The notes under the pieces were generated by a model, which was not told the DNA's origin, searched no databases, and saw only the letters and a program-made list of their open reading frames with translations. Source: Candidatus Wallbacteria bacterium (GTDB lineage: Bacteria; Muiribacteriota; UBA6191; JACPRK01). From it: DNA of 36,497 nucleotides. A program made the translations under genes and the position numbers. Location of the stretch: positions 1 through 36,497 of the forward strand of contig JACPRK010000022.1 in the NCBI GenBank assembly GCA_016190005.1, read 5' to 3'. This document shows positions 25,917 through 33,685 of this stretch, in pieces (position 1 is the first letter of the stretch; the number at the start of each line of letters is the position of its first letter).

Positions 25917-27686
25917 ATGCCTTCCGTGCCGCTGGCCGCCTGGGCCCTGCTCGCGTTGCTCGCGGCGACCGGGCTGGCGACCTCGGAGGCAGCCTACGAT
26001 CCGAACGCGCCCAAGCTCGTCTGGGCGTTTGCACTTCTCGGTCTGGCTTTCGCCGCACAGGCGGTTCGGCTCGGACTGGGCCGCGCAGGATTTCCAAGTG
26101 CCCGCCACGCTGACGGGTGGGTCCTCACCGCTCTGGCGGCCGCCACCGTCTGCGCCTTGGCGAGCGACTACCCGTGGTTCAGCGCCCCTGCGCTCAGGGA
26201 CGCCGCCCTGGCGGTCCTGGCGTACGGGAGCGCACGCCTCGCCTTCGCCGGCGGCCGCCTGGGGCCGGTGCTCGACCGGACGCTTGCGGCTCTGACCGGC
26301 GTTGCCTGCCTCTATGGCCTCGTCCGACTTGTCGATCCCGCCGCCCCCTGGCTGGTGGCGCCGGGGGGATGGCACCTGCGGCGCCTTACGTCCACGCTGG
26401 GCAACCAGGACACTCTTGCTGCCTGGCTCTTGATCGCGCTGCCGTTCATCGCTCGAGGGCACTCGCAGAGCCGCCGGTGGAGGGCCGCCTGGGCTGTCGC
26501 GGGCCTCCTGGCCGTGGCCTGCCTGGCGCTCACGGTCTCCCGCGCGGCCTGGATCGCCTTCGCTGTCCAGGCGGCTGCCTGGCGGCTCGGCGGCGGCGCG
26601 CGACGCCGGCTGCCACTGCGGCTCCTCGCCGCGGCTGCGCTGGCCGTGCTCATCGTTCTGGCCGTGTTGCCCGGGCTGACGGCCAAGCTCGGCAGCGCTT
26701 CGACCTTCCGACAGCGCCTGGTGATCTGGGACGCCGCGGCAAAGATGGCGCTGGCGCGGCCGCTCACAGGTCACGGCCCGGGTGCGTTCGGGGCCGCTTT
26801 CCCCGAGTTCCGTTCCCCGGACTACCGGGCCAGCGGGCTTTCCGACGTGAACGAGTTCGCGCACGACCTGCCACTCCACGTGGCGGCGACGGGCGGGCTC
26901 ACGGGGCTCTCGGTGCTGGCGCTGGGCCTCTTCGTCCTCGTCCGGGAGGCCGGCGCCGGATGTTCTTCCGGGCTTCCCGGCGACCCGAGTGCCGCACCGC
27001 ACTCACTCGCAATCCTGGGCGTGCTCGTCCAGAACCTGTTCTCCGTGACGCTGTTCGTCACGCCAATCGTCGCCACGCTCGCCGTGGTCTGGGGGGCGGC
27101 AGAGGATGGCGAGCTACCGGCCACGCCGGCGCGCTCCCCGGCGGCCTGCGCGGCACTCTTGGTACTGGCGGCGGCCGCTGCCTGGGGCGCGGCTTCCGCC
27201 GGAAGCGACTTCACGGCACTCTGCCGCTTGCGCAGCGCGCGACTGGCCACCGATGACGGCCTGGCGAGCGGGAGCTTCGGCTGGGAGACGGGCGCTATCC
27301 GGCAGCTCGAGGGCGCCCTGGCCGCGCGGCCCGGCTGCGTGCCTGCCCGATACCGGCTCGCCGGCGTGCGGGCGCTGTCGGGTGACCTTCCCCGGGCGCT
27401 GGCCTCCTACATCATGGTAGAGGCGCTCTCTCCGGGGTTCGCCGAGCTGCCCCGAAACCGCGCCGAGGTGAGCTTCGCGGCCGGCGCGCTGGATGCGGCC
27501 CGAAAGCAGGCGCGGCGGTGGCACGACATGAATCGCCGCGACCCGGCCGGTCCTGTACTCATGGCGAAGGTTGAGCTGGCCGCTGGCAATCACGCCTCTG
27601 CGCGCGAGAACGCTTTGCTGGCAAGGGATCTCGGCGCTCCTGCCCCCGCCGTTGAGGCACTCCTGGGGGCGCTGCGCGAGCCCTGA
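25917..27686 (+). CDS. O-antigen ligase family membrane protein with TPR-like tail
   Basis: Integral membrane glycan polymerase or ligase of the Wzy_C/O-antigen ligase superfamily, 589 residues. It has about 10-12 hydrophobic segments. The large periplasmic loop contains the family block HGPGAFGAAFPEFRS and NEFAHDLPLHVAATGGLTGL, in which the His and Arg positions bind the lipid-linked sugar in relatives. The C-terminal 130 residues (IRQLEGALAARPGCVPARYR onward) look like TPR or helical repeats, a common fusion in this superfamily. It may polymerise or attach the polysaccharide whose precursors come from the gmd/rmd and RmlD-like genes. The ligase-versus-polymerase choice cannot be made from sequence. 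The start at 25917 has no strong ribosome-binding site. Confidence 0.85.
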   Translation: MPSVPLAAWALLALLAATGLATSEAAYDPNAPKLVWAFALLGLAFAAQAVRLGLGRAGFPSARHADGWVLTALAAATVCALASDYPWFSAPALRDAALAVLAYGSARLAFAGGRLGPVLDRTLAALTGVACLYGLVRLVDPAAPWLVAPGGWHLRRLTSTLGNQDTLAAWLLIALPFIARGHSQSRRWRAAWAVAGLLAVACLALTVSRAAWIAFAVQAAAWRLGGGARRRLPLRLLAAAALAVLIVLAVLPGLTAKLGSASTFRQRLVIWDAAAKMALARPLTGHGPGAFGAAFPEFRSPDYRASGLSDVNEFAHDLPLHVAATGGLTGLSVLALGLFVLVREAGAGCSSGLPGDPSAAPHSLAILGVLVQNLFSVTLFVTPIVATLAVVWGAAEDGELPATPARSPAACAALLVLAAAAAWGAASAGSDFTALCRLRSARLATDDGLASGSFGWETGAIRQLEGALAARPGCVPARYRLAGVRALSGDLPRALASYIMVEALSPGFAELPRNRAEVSFAAGALDAARKQARRWHDMNRRDPAGPVLMAKVELAAGNHASARENALLARDLGAPAPAVEALLGALREP

Positions 27687-27721
27687 ATCCTCTCCTTGCC
27701 CCGGAGAGCTGTCGATAGGTC

Positions 27722-27733
27722 GCTATAGTGGCG
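27722..27733 (+). promoter_or_regulatory. Candidate -10 region for the 27783 gene
   Basis: GCTATAGTGGCG differs by one base from GCTATACTGGCG before gcvT (35899-35910). It carries a TATAGT -10 hexamer about 55 bases before the ATG. A short inverted repeat (GTGGCGG and CCGCCAC, 27729-27752) follows and could form a leader hairpin. Confidence 0.4.
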
Positions 27734-27782
27734 GGGGCGACACTCCGCCACGGAGCGGGTCCACCCCAGGGAGGCCCTCGCA

Positions 27783-28850
27783 ATGTCCGTTCGCAGAAGT
27801 CTTTCCGCATTCGTCCCGGCGGCCTTCGTCTCGTTGAGCCTGGCGCTCGGCGCCACCGAGATCGGTCTCACCACGCCGCCATCGCCGAAGCCCGTCCCCA
27901 GGTCGAAGGACGAGAGCAGCCTCAAGACCGTTCACGACCAGGCGGTGGACATGCACTTCAGCGCCACCATGCTCGGCGAGATCGGCAAGATCTTCCCGGC
28001 CGAGCTGCCGGGAGTGCGCATTCGCGAGGACAAGCCGGTCGGCGAGGAGGTCATCGTCGAGAAGCCGGCCGAGCGCAAGGTGCGCATCATCAAGTCGCGC
28101 CAGGTCGCCACCGCCGTCACCGACGACGAGGGCACGAGCGGTGGGCGGCGCCTGCGCCCGCGGTCGGTCGCTGCTGCGACCAGCAAGCCCGGCGAGACGG
28201 CTGAGCCGGCTTCGGGCGCCGCGCTCTTCGTCGAGGAGAACCGAGAGCTCGAGGACAAGCTCTCGCAGGAGATCACCGCGAAGCTCAAGCCGCGCGGCTA
28301 CGACGTGCAGGCGCTGACGGCCCGGATGGAGAGCCTCACCGCCGTCAAGGTGATCATGTTGGCGACCGTCGGCAGCCTGAGCGAGGCCAACGCCCGCCAG
28401 AAGCTGTCCGAGGTCAAGAAGGTCATCGAATCCGACGTGCTCACCGGCTACCCGAACATGGGTCTGACCAAGGCCAGCAGCTTCGGTCTCGCGGCCGCCA
28501 CTGGCGCCGATGTAACCGAGGCCAGCGCGATGGCCTACGAGCTCGACCGCGAGGACTTCAGGCCGACGGTGCGCCAGAAGTCGGTCGCCGTCCCCGAGGC
28601 CACGCTCGAGAGCGAGCCCGCCAGGGCCGCGGAAGGCTCGGGCGCCAAGAAACGTAAGCCGCGAAAGCCCGTGCTCGAGGCACCGGAGCGCGCGCCGGCC
28701 GCCGTGACGCTGTCGGACAAGGAAAAGGCCGAGAGGGCCCGCGAGCCCGCCGCTGCGGCGCCGGCAGCCAAGCCGCCGGTCAAGGACGAGGTCAAGGAGA
28801 AGGCTCGCCAGGAGACCATCACTCCCTCGGAAGCCGACTTCCAGGACTGA
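27783..28850 (+). CDS. Hypothetical exported, highly charged protein
   Basis: I do not recognise this 355-residue protein. It has a signal peptide (MSVRRSLSAFVPAAFVSLSLALGA, cut near residue 24). A mixed alpha/beta region follows (DMHFSATMLGEIGKIFPAEL), then a basic/acidic linker at about 95-140. A helical region at about 148-245 (VEENRELEDKLSQEITAKL, LSEVKKVIESDVLTGY) probably forms the folded core. The tail from about 280 is low complexity, rich in Lys, Glu, Ala and Pro (KKRKPRKPV, EKAERAREPAAAAPAAKPP). GGGAGG precedes the ATG at a suitable distance. Its own promoter candidate and terminator suggest a monocistronic gene. The Ala/Lys/Glu-rich tail suggests a periplasmic-space or cell-wall spacer role, but that is only composition. 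Confidence 0.75.
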   Translation: MSVRRSLSAFVPAAFVSLSLALGATEIGLTTPPSPKPVPRSKDESSLKTVHDQAVDMHFSATMLGEIGKIFPAELPGVRIREDKPVGEEVIVEKPAERKVRIIKSRQVATAVTDDEGTSGGRRLRPRSVAAATSKPGETAEPASGAALFVEENRELEDKLSQEITAKLKPRGYDVQALTARMESLTAVKVIMLATVGSLSEANARQKLSEVKKVIESDVLTGYPNMGLTKASSFGLAAATGADVTEASAMAYELDREDFRPTVRQKSVAVPEATLESEPARAAEGSGAKKRKPRKPVLEAPERAPAAVTLSDKEKAERAREPAAAAPAAKPPVKDEVKEKARQETITPSEADFQD

Positions 28851-28870
28851 AGCTCAGGTACGAAACCCAG

Positions 28871-28916
28871 CACCCGGTGGGAACGGTCGCCAGGAGGCGT
28901 CCGACCCCGCCGGGTG
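28871..28916 (+). terminator. Possible terminator hairpin after the 27783 gene
   Basis: CACCCGGTGGG (28871-28881) pairs with CCCGCCGGGTG (28906-28916) through 11 base pairs including one G-T, with a 24-base loop. It begins 20 bases after the stop. No T-run follows, so termination strength is doubtful. Confidence 0.4.
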
Positions 28917-28924
28917 TTGAGTCT

Positions 28925-28959
28925 AGTAGCGAGTAGTGAGTAGCGAGTAGCGAGTAGTA
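28925..28959. repeat. Tandem heptamer array, left (AGTAGCG type)
   Basis: Five head-to-tail 7-mers of consensus AGTAGYG, with one T/C variant position. It is the reverse complement of the array at 29121-29165, so the two arrays are inverted about a 160-base spacer. The gap 28851-29177 holds no gene I can support; its middle 160 bases (28960-29120) show no feature to me. Confidence 0.9.
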
Positions 28960-29120
28960 AGGGCGCCCATGATTGGGAGGCTGGAGACGCTTCGCCTGCC
29001 GCTGAGGTGCCCGAGAGAAACTGCCAGGATGTGAGCTGGCTCCCGAGTAACCGCCTCTCGACCGGTCCGTGGAGAGTGGTCGCCGGGGGATGCGGCAACA
29101 GAGGATCGAGTGCCCCCCGC

Positions 29121-29165
29121 TCGCTACTCACTACTCGCTACTCGCTACTCGCTACTCGCTACTCG
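29121..29165. repeat. Tandem heptamer array, right (TCGCTAC type)
   Basis: Six 7-mers TCGCTAC, the second being TCACTAC, plus a partial unit, ending 12 bases before the antiporter start. It is inverted relative to 28925-28959. The two arrays could pair into a long stem enclosing the spacer in RNA or single-stranded DNA. Confidence 0.9.
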
Positions 29166-29177
29166 TAGGATGGGAGC

Positions 29178-30716
29178 GTGCACCAGACCGTCGACAGTTT
29201 GCTGATCCTGCTCGCGCTGGCGGCGGTCGTTGCCATCGGTGTGAGACGGATCAAGATCCCGTACGGGACGGCGCTCCTGGTCTGCGGGCTTGTAGCGGGC
29301 CAGCTGGACCTGGTGAGCGGGATCGGGCTGGACCCCTCGGTGGTCTTCTACGTGTTCTTGCCGACGCTCTTGTTCCAGGCGGCGGTGACGACCGACGTGG
29401 CGCCGCTGGCGCGGATGGGGTGGACGGTCGGCTTTCTGCTGGTGGTGGGGATTCCGACGACGGTGTTTGCGTCGGGGACGCTGGCGCACTACCTGCTGGG
29501 GCTTCCGTGGGCGACGGCGCTGCTCTTCGCGGCGCTGACGGCGCCGTCGGACATCGCGGCGGTGATCTCGATTCTCAGAGAGATGCGGGTGCCGCCCAGG
29601 CTGGCCGCGCTGATGGAGGGCGAGAGCCTCTTCATCGACGGAATCGCGCTCTTGCTCTACTCGACCTTGCTGGGAGTGGTCCTGCAGCCGGCGCGGACGA
29701 CCGATCCGGTGGAGCTGGTGGCGCGGTTCGTGTGGCTTGCGCTGGGCGGGGCGCTGCTGGGTGGGGCGGCGGGCTACGTCGTCTCCCGGGTGATGCGGGA
29801 GATCAAGGACCACCTGGTGGAGGTGCTGCTGACGTCGATCCTGGCGTACGGGGCCTACGTGGCGGCCGAGCAGCTGGAGGTCTCGAGCAGCATCGCTGTC
29901 GTCACGGCGGGGCTGGTCGTGGGCAACTACGGGCTGAAGCACACGATCTCTCCAACGACGCAATTGACTCTGATGGGATTCTGGGACTACAGCGCGTTTG
30001 TCGTCAACTCGCTGCTGTTCCTGATGTGCGGTCTCCGTGTGCCGCTGCCGAGCCTGCGGCACTTCGAGGCGCCGATCTTGCTGGCCTTCCTGGCGCTGCA
30101 CGCGGGCCGGACGCTTTGCGTGATGCTCTGCTACGCCGCTACGCACCGCTCGCGGGATGGGAAGCTCCCGCGGAGCTGGCTGCCAGTGATGGTCTGGGGG
30201 AACTTCTACGGGTCGCTGTCGGTGGCGCTGGCGCTGGCTTTGCCGGCGGCGGTCCCTGAGCGCGGCACGCTGGTGGCGGTGACCTTCGGGGTGGTGCTCC
30301 TGTCGCTGGTCTTGCAGGGCGTCTCGCTCCGATGGCTCATCTCGTGGCTGAAGCTGGCGCAGCTGCCGGGCTTCAAGGTCGAGTTCGACACCTACTATGG
30401 CCGGATGCTGGCAGCGCGCGGGGCACAGGACGAGCTCAAGAGGCTCCACGGTCAGGGGCTGATCTCCCGCGAGGTCTACACTCACCTGCGATCGCGATAC
30501 CAGGTAAAGGCCTCGCGCACCGAGCGGCAGCTCAAGCTGCTCTACGAGAAGAACCGTGAGCTCGAGGACCGGGAGTACCAGGCCGTGGCGGCGCAGATGC
30601 TGAGGCTGGAGCGGTCGCTGGTGTCCAACGCGATGCGCGACCGGCTGCTGTCGGAAGAGGCGGGCGCGGCGCTCTTGACGGAGATCGACGAGGCGCTTGC
30701 GCGCTCGGAGGAGTGA
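29178..30716 (+). CDS. Cation:proton antiporter (CPA1/NhaP type)
   Basis: Inner-membrane Na+(K+)/H+ exchanger, 512 residues, GTG start with GGGAG just upstream. About 12 TM segments lie in residues 1-395, followed by a cytoplasmic tail of about 115 residues with coiled-coil character (SRTERQLKLLYEKNRELED). Key blocks are FLPTLLFQAAVTTD, LTAPSDIAAVISILREM (Asp125) and EGESLFIDGIALLLYS with Asp154. In most CPA1 exchangers Asp154 is preceded by Asn (ND motif); here it is Ile153, so ion selectivity or pH behaviour may differ. The next gene, four bases beyond the stop, encodes a TrkA-type subunit that probably gates it. Confidence 0.9.
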   Translation: MHQTVDSLLILLALAAVVAIGVRRIKIPYGTALLVCGLVAGQLDLVSGIGLDPSVVFYVFLPTLLFQAAVTTDVAPLARMGWTVGFLLVVGIPTTVFASGTLAHYLLGLPWATALLFAALTAPSDIAAVISILREMRVPPRLAALMEGESLFIDGIALLLYSTLLGVVLQPARTTDPVELVARFVWLALGGALLGGAAGYVVSRVMREIKDHLVEVLLTSILAYGAYVAAEQLEVSSSIAVVTAGLVVGNYGLKHTISPTTQLTLMGFWDYSAFVVNSLLFLMCGLRVPLPSLRHFEAPILLAFLALHAGRTLCVMLCYAATHRSRDGKLPRSWLPVMVWGNFYGSLSVALALALPAAVPERGTLVAVTFGVVLLSLVLQGVSLRWLISWLKLAQLPGFKVEFDTYYGRMLAARGAQDELKRLHGQGLISREVYTHLRSRYQVKASRTERQLKLLYEKNRELEDREYQAVAAQMLRLERSLVSNAMRDRLLSEEAGAALLTEIDEALARSEE

Positions 30717-30720
30717 ACGG

Positions 30721-31401
30721 ATGTACATCGTCATCGGCGGCGGAGGGATGATGGGCTCGCAACTGGCGGGCCGGCTCGTGGACCAGCACTCCGTCGTTGT
30801 GGTCGACCAGGACGCACGCATCTGCGAGCAGATCGCGCAGCGCATCGGTGCGATCACCGTCGAGGGCAGCGCCACCAGCTTCGAGAGCCTGCGCGAGGCC
30901 GGCATCCACAAGGCCGACGTCGCCGTCGGGATGATGCGAAACGACGCCGACAACCTGGCCTTCGCGCTCCTGGCGCGCCACCACGGCGTGCCGCGCATCG
31001 CCGTCCGGATGCGCGACGACCAGTTCGAGGAGCCCTACCGGTTGGCCGGCGCCACGCTCATCGTCGACACGGTCGACATGGTGCTCTCCCAGATCGCCAT
31101 GCAGATCCAGATGCCCGGCATCCGCGACGCCATCCCGATCGGCAAGCACGGCGAGATGTCCGTCTTTCGCGTCAGCATCCCGGAGAACGCCGCGGTCGGC
31201 GGGATGACTCTGGCCGCCCTCGACCGCTCCAGGGGCTTCCCGAAGTCGTGCACGGTGATCGCCGTGATCGACCCCGCCGACCAGGTGACGCCCGCGCGCG
31301 GCGACACCGTGCTGCACGCCGGCGGCGAGATCCTCTTCGTGGTCCGAAACGAGAGCCTGGCCGACGTCATCGCGCTCGTGACCGCCCCGGCGAACCGGTG
31401 A
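30721..31401 (+). CDS. TrkA/RCK-type regulatory subunit
   Basis: Cytoplasmic nucleotide-binding gating protein, 226 residues. The N-terminal RCK (TrkA_N) Rossmann domain has MYIVIGGGGMMGSQLAGRL with the glycine-rich loop, the acidic VVVVDQD end of strand 2 and VEGSATSFESLREAGIHKAD. The C-terminal TrkA_C domain (from about residue 140) has PENAAVGGMTLAALD and GGEILFVVR. Such proteins sense NAD(H), ATP or c-di-AMP and control K+ channels or K+/H+ antiporters. Since no Trk or Ktr membrane gene is present and the antiporter ends four bases before this ATG, I infer that it regulates that antiporter. Confidence 0.9.
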   Translation: MYIVIGGGGMMGSQLAGRLVDQHSVVVVDQDARICEQIAQRIGAITVEGSATSFESLREAGIHKADVAVGMMRNDADNLAFALLARHHGVPRIAVRMRDDQFEEPYRLAGATLIVDTVDMVLSQIAMQIQMPGIRDAIPIGKHGEMSVFRVSIPENAAVGGMTLAALDRSRGFPKSCTVIAVIDPADQVTPARGDTVLHAGGEILFVVRNESLADVIALVTAPANR

Positions 31402-31475
31402 TACGATGCTGCCTGCCGGGGCCGCCCGAGCCACGGGCGGCGTCGCCCGCCAGGCCGCCCACAGGAGACGAATCG

Positions 31476-33515
31476 ATGACGATGACCCGCCAGGCCGTTC
31501 CACCCCGATGCGCTCTTCCAGGACTGAAAAGAGCCATCCAGTCGCTCGCTCGCACCCTGGCCCTCCCTGCGATCCTGCTGACCACGGGCTGCGGAGGCTC
31601 GCCCGATCCGGCCACCGCTCCCGCCGCGCCGCCCCCCGTTACCGCCTCGCAACAGCCGGCTCCCCAGGCTCCTCCGCACGCCCCCACCGCCGGCCAGTCC
31701 TCGGCTCCCGCCGCCCGCTTCGACCGCGAGTGGGCGCCCTACTTCCCGCCGTCGGCGCTCGCCTACGGCGCGGCCAGGGACCTCTCCTTCTACAACCCCA
31801 GCTTCGGCGGCGTCGCCGACCCGAAGGCCATCCGAGAGCTCCGCGCGCGCCTCTCCGCCCGCTCCCGCGGCGCCACCTTTGCCGACTGGCTGCAGGAGAT
31901 CAACGATTTCCTCATCGACAAGAAGTCCGTCCAGGTCAGCTTCCTGGAGCTCTTCGAGCGCGGCTTCGCCTTCGGGGCCGAGCACGACGCCGCCCAACCC
32001 GACTCGGAACCGACATTGACTCTTCTCGCCGTCGCCAACGACAAGCTGACCGCTTTCGCCGATGCCTTCGAGAAGCACGCCGCCGCCACCTGCGAGCTCC
32101 AGTCCCGTGACCTGGCCGGCGGCAAGCTGACCACCATCCGCCACAAGGGCCGGCCGGCCACTCTCACCTGGTGGCGCAGTCCCAAGCTCTTCCTCGCTGC
32201 CAACGGGACCGCGGCGGTCGAAGCCGCGCTCGCTCGCGGCGCCAAGGGCTCGGGCGGTGTCGAGTCGACCCCCGGCTACGCCCAGGCCGCCGCCCGGCTC
32301 GATCCCGACGCGGCCGCTCTTCTGGTCTTGAACCCCGCCCGGCTCGCCGAGAACGTCAAGAACGATCCGGCCTTCTCCGCCCCCCCCTCGCCACCGTCCT
32401 CGGCCCCCACCACCGGCGCTGACCCGGCCGCAATGGCTGCCGCCCTCGCCGGTAACGCCCGGCCCCGCGAACGTGTCCTCGAGACGCTCTCCAACCTCTC
32501 GACTCTCTGGGGGCAGCTCGTCGCCCGCGAAAGCCAGTACGCCTTCGACTTCCACGCCGGCTTCGACGCTTCCGGCGGCGCCTTCCCCACCCTGGCGGCC
32601 GGCGCCCCTGCCAAGCCGCTCGCCTCACCAGGCCTGCCCTCCGTCAACAACCCGCTCTTCCTGGCCGCCTCGCTGCAGAAGGACTCCGGGGCCCCCGCAG
32701 GCGACGCGGCCGCCGCCGAAAAACTCGAAGCTCAGCGACAGATGAAGGCCAGCGTCGCCATGATGATGGGGCTCGACTACGAGCTCGACGTCCAGCCCTG
32801 GCTCGGCTCCGAGCTCGCTGCCTCCGTCCTCTGGGACGACAAGTTCCCCCAGCTGGCCCTCATGGTCGCCGCCGACGACCCAGAGGCCTGCAAGAAAACG
32901 ATGCAGCGCGTTGCCGCCAACTTCAAGGGCAAGCTCGACTTCGAGGAGAAGACCGCCGGCGAGCAGAAGCTCTACGTCGCCTCCCAGTCCGGCAAGCCTC
33001 AGGTCACCCCGGCCTGGACCGTCGCGGGCGGCTTCCTGATCCTGGCCACCGGCCAGCAGGTCGTCGAAAGCCTCCTCGACTCGCCCCAGAAGTTGAAGGA
33101 CAGCCCCGGCTTCGCCAGCCTCTATTCCACCATGAAGGCCGATCGCCTCCAGTTCGCCGCCGTCCTCTCCACCGATGCCCTGGAGCGCGTGGCCGAACTC
33201 GCCGGCCCCGACTCCGAGGCGCTCCAGAAGCAGATGCAGGCCGCCTGCATCGCCAACCTCCCGCACATCCAGTCCGGCAAGCTTCCCACCGCCTCGGCCA
33301 TCTGCCCCGCCGGCGGCGCCTACGAGCGCGAGAACGGCTCCGCCGCCTGCTCTCTGCACGGCACCGAGAAGCAGCCCCGCCCTCTCCCTCCGGCCTCCAA
33401 CCCGCAAGTCGCCGCCGCCCGCCAGCTGAGCGGCGCCATCGCCACCGTCGCCGCCGGCGGCGCCCTCGTCGAACCCGGCCTCTACCGCGTCACCGTCGTC
33501 TTCCGGCGCAGGTAG
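31476..33515 (+). CDS. Large lipoprotein with DUF3352-like organisation
   Basis: The start at 31476 has AGGAG eight bases upstream; the product has 679 residues. A lipobox (LALPAILLTTGC, lipid-Cys at about residue 39) is followed by a Pro/Ala-rich linker. The folded part begins with FPPSALAYGAARDLSFYNPS and includes segments on per-residue activity such as TLTWWRSPKLFLAANGTAAV and WTVAGGFLILATGQQVVESL, repeated in two similar halves. That layout resembles DUF3352 proteins, but I cannot confirm membership. Third codon positions are almost all C, in contrast with the G-rich choice in the antiporter gene upstream. Function unknown; it would be exposed in the periplasm or at the cell surface. It may be cotranscribed with the TrkA-type gene 74 bases upstream. 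Confidence 0.75.
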   Translation: MTMTRQAVPPRCALPGLKRAIQSLARTLALPAILLTTGCGGSPDPATAPAAPPPVTASQQPAPQAPPHAPTAGQSSAPAARFDREWAPYFPPSALAYGAARDLSFYNPSFGGVADPKAIRELRARLSARSRGATFADWLQEINDFLIDKKSVQVSFLELFERGFAFGAEHDAAQPDSEPTLTLLAVANDKLTAFADAFEKHAAATCELQSRDLAGGKLTTIRHKGRPATLTWWRSPKLFLAANGTAAVEAALARGAKGSGGVESTPGYAQAAARLDPDAAALLVLNPARLAENVKNDPAFSAPPSPPSSAPTTGADPAAMAAALAGNARPRERVLETLSNLSTLWGQLVARESQYAFDFHAGFDASGGAFPTLAAGAPAKPLASPGLPSVNNPLFLAASLQKDSGAPAGDAAAAEKLEAQRQMKASVAMMMGLDYELDVQPWLGSELAASVLWDDKFPQLALMVAADDPEACKKTMQRVAANFKGKLDFEEKTAGEQKLYVASQSGKPQVTPAWTVAGGFLILATGQQVVESLLDSPQKLKDSPGFASLYSTMKADRLQFAAVLSTDALERVAELAGPDSEALQKQMQAACIANLPHIQSGKLPTASAICPAGGAYERENGSAACSLHGTEKQPRPLPPASNPQVAAARQLSGAIATVAAGGALVEPGLYRVTVVFRRR

Positions 33516-33685
33516 CGGCGGGCGGCGGCGGGGTGTAGACCTGGTGGCCGAGGTCTAAGGAGCGACGACGAGTGGCTTGAACCCCTCTGTGCTCTCGCCA
33601 CCAGCCTTGACGGCGCTCACCGCGCGACCTAACATAGTCACGCGAAAATCCGCGACTTTTGTGCGAATCAACCGGGAGGCCGGGC

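Noticed and set aside
28925..29165. CRISPR array
   Set aside because: The units are 7 bases without spacers and there are no cas genes, so they are simple tandem repeats.
29145..30998. 617-codon minus-strand frame opposite the antiporter
   Set aside because: Arg/Gln/His-rich shadow translation that also crosses into the next gene.
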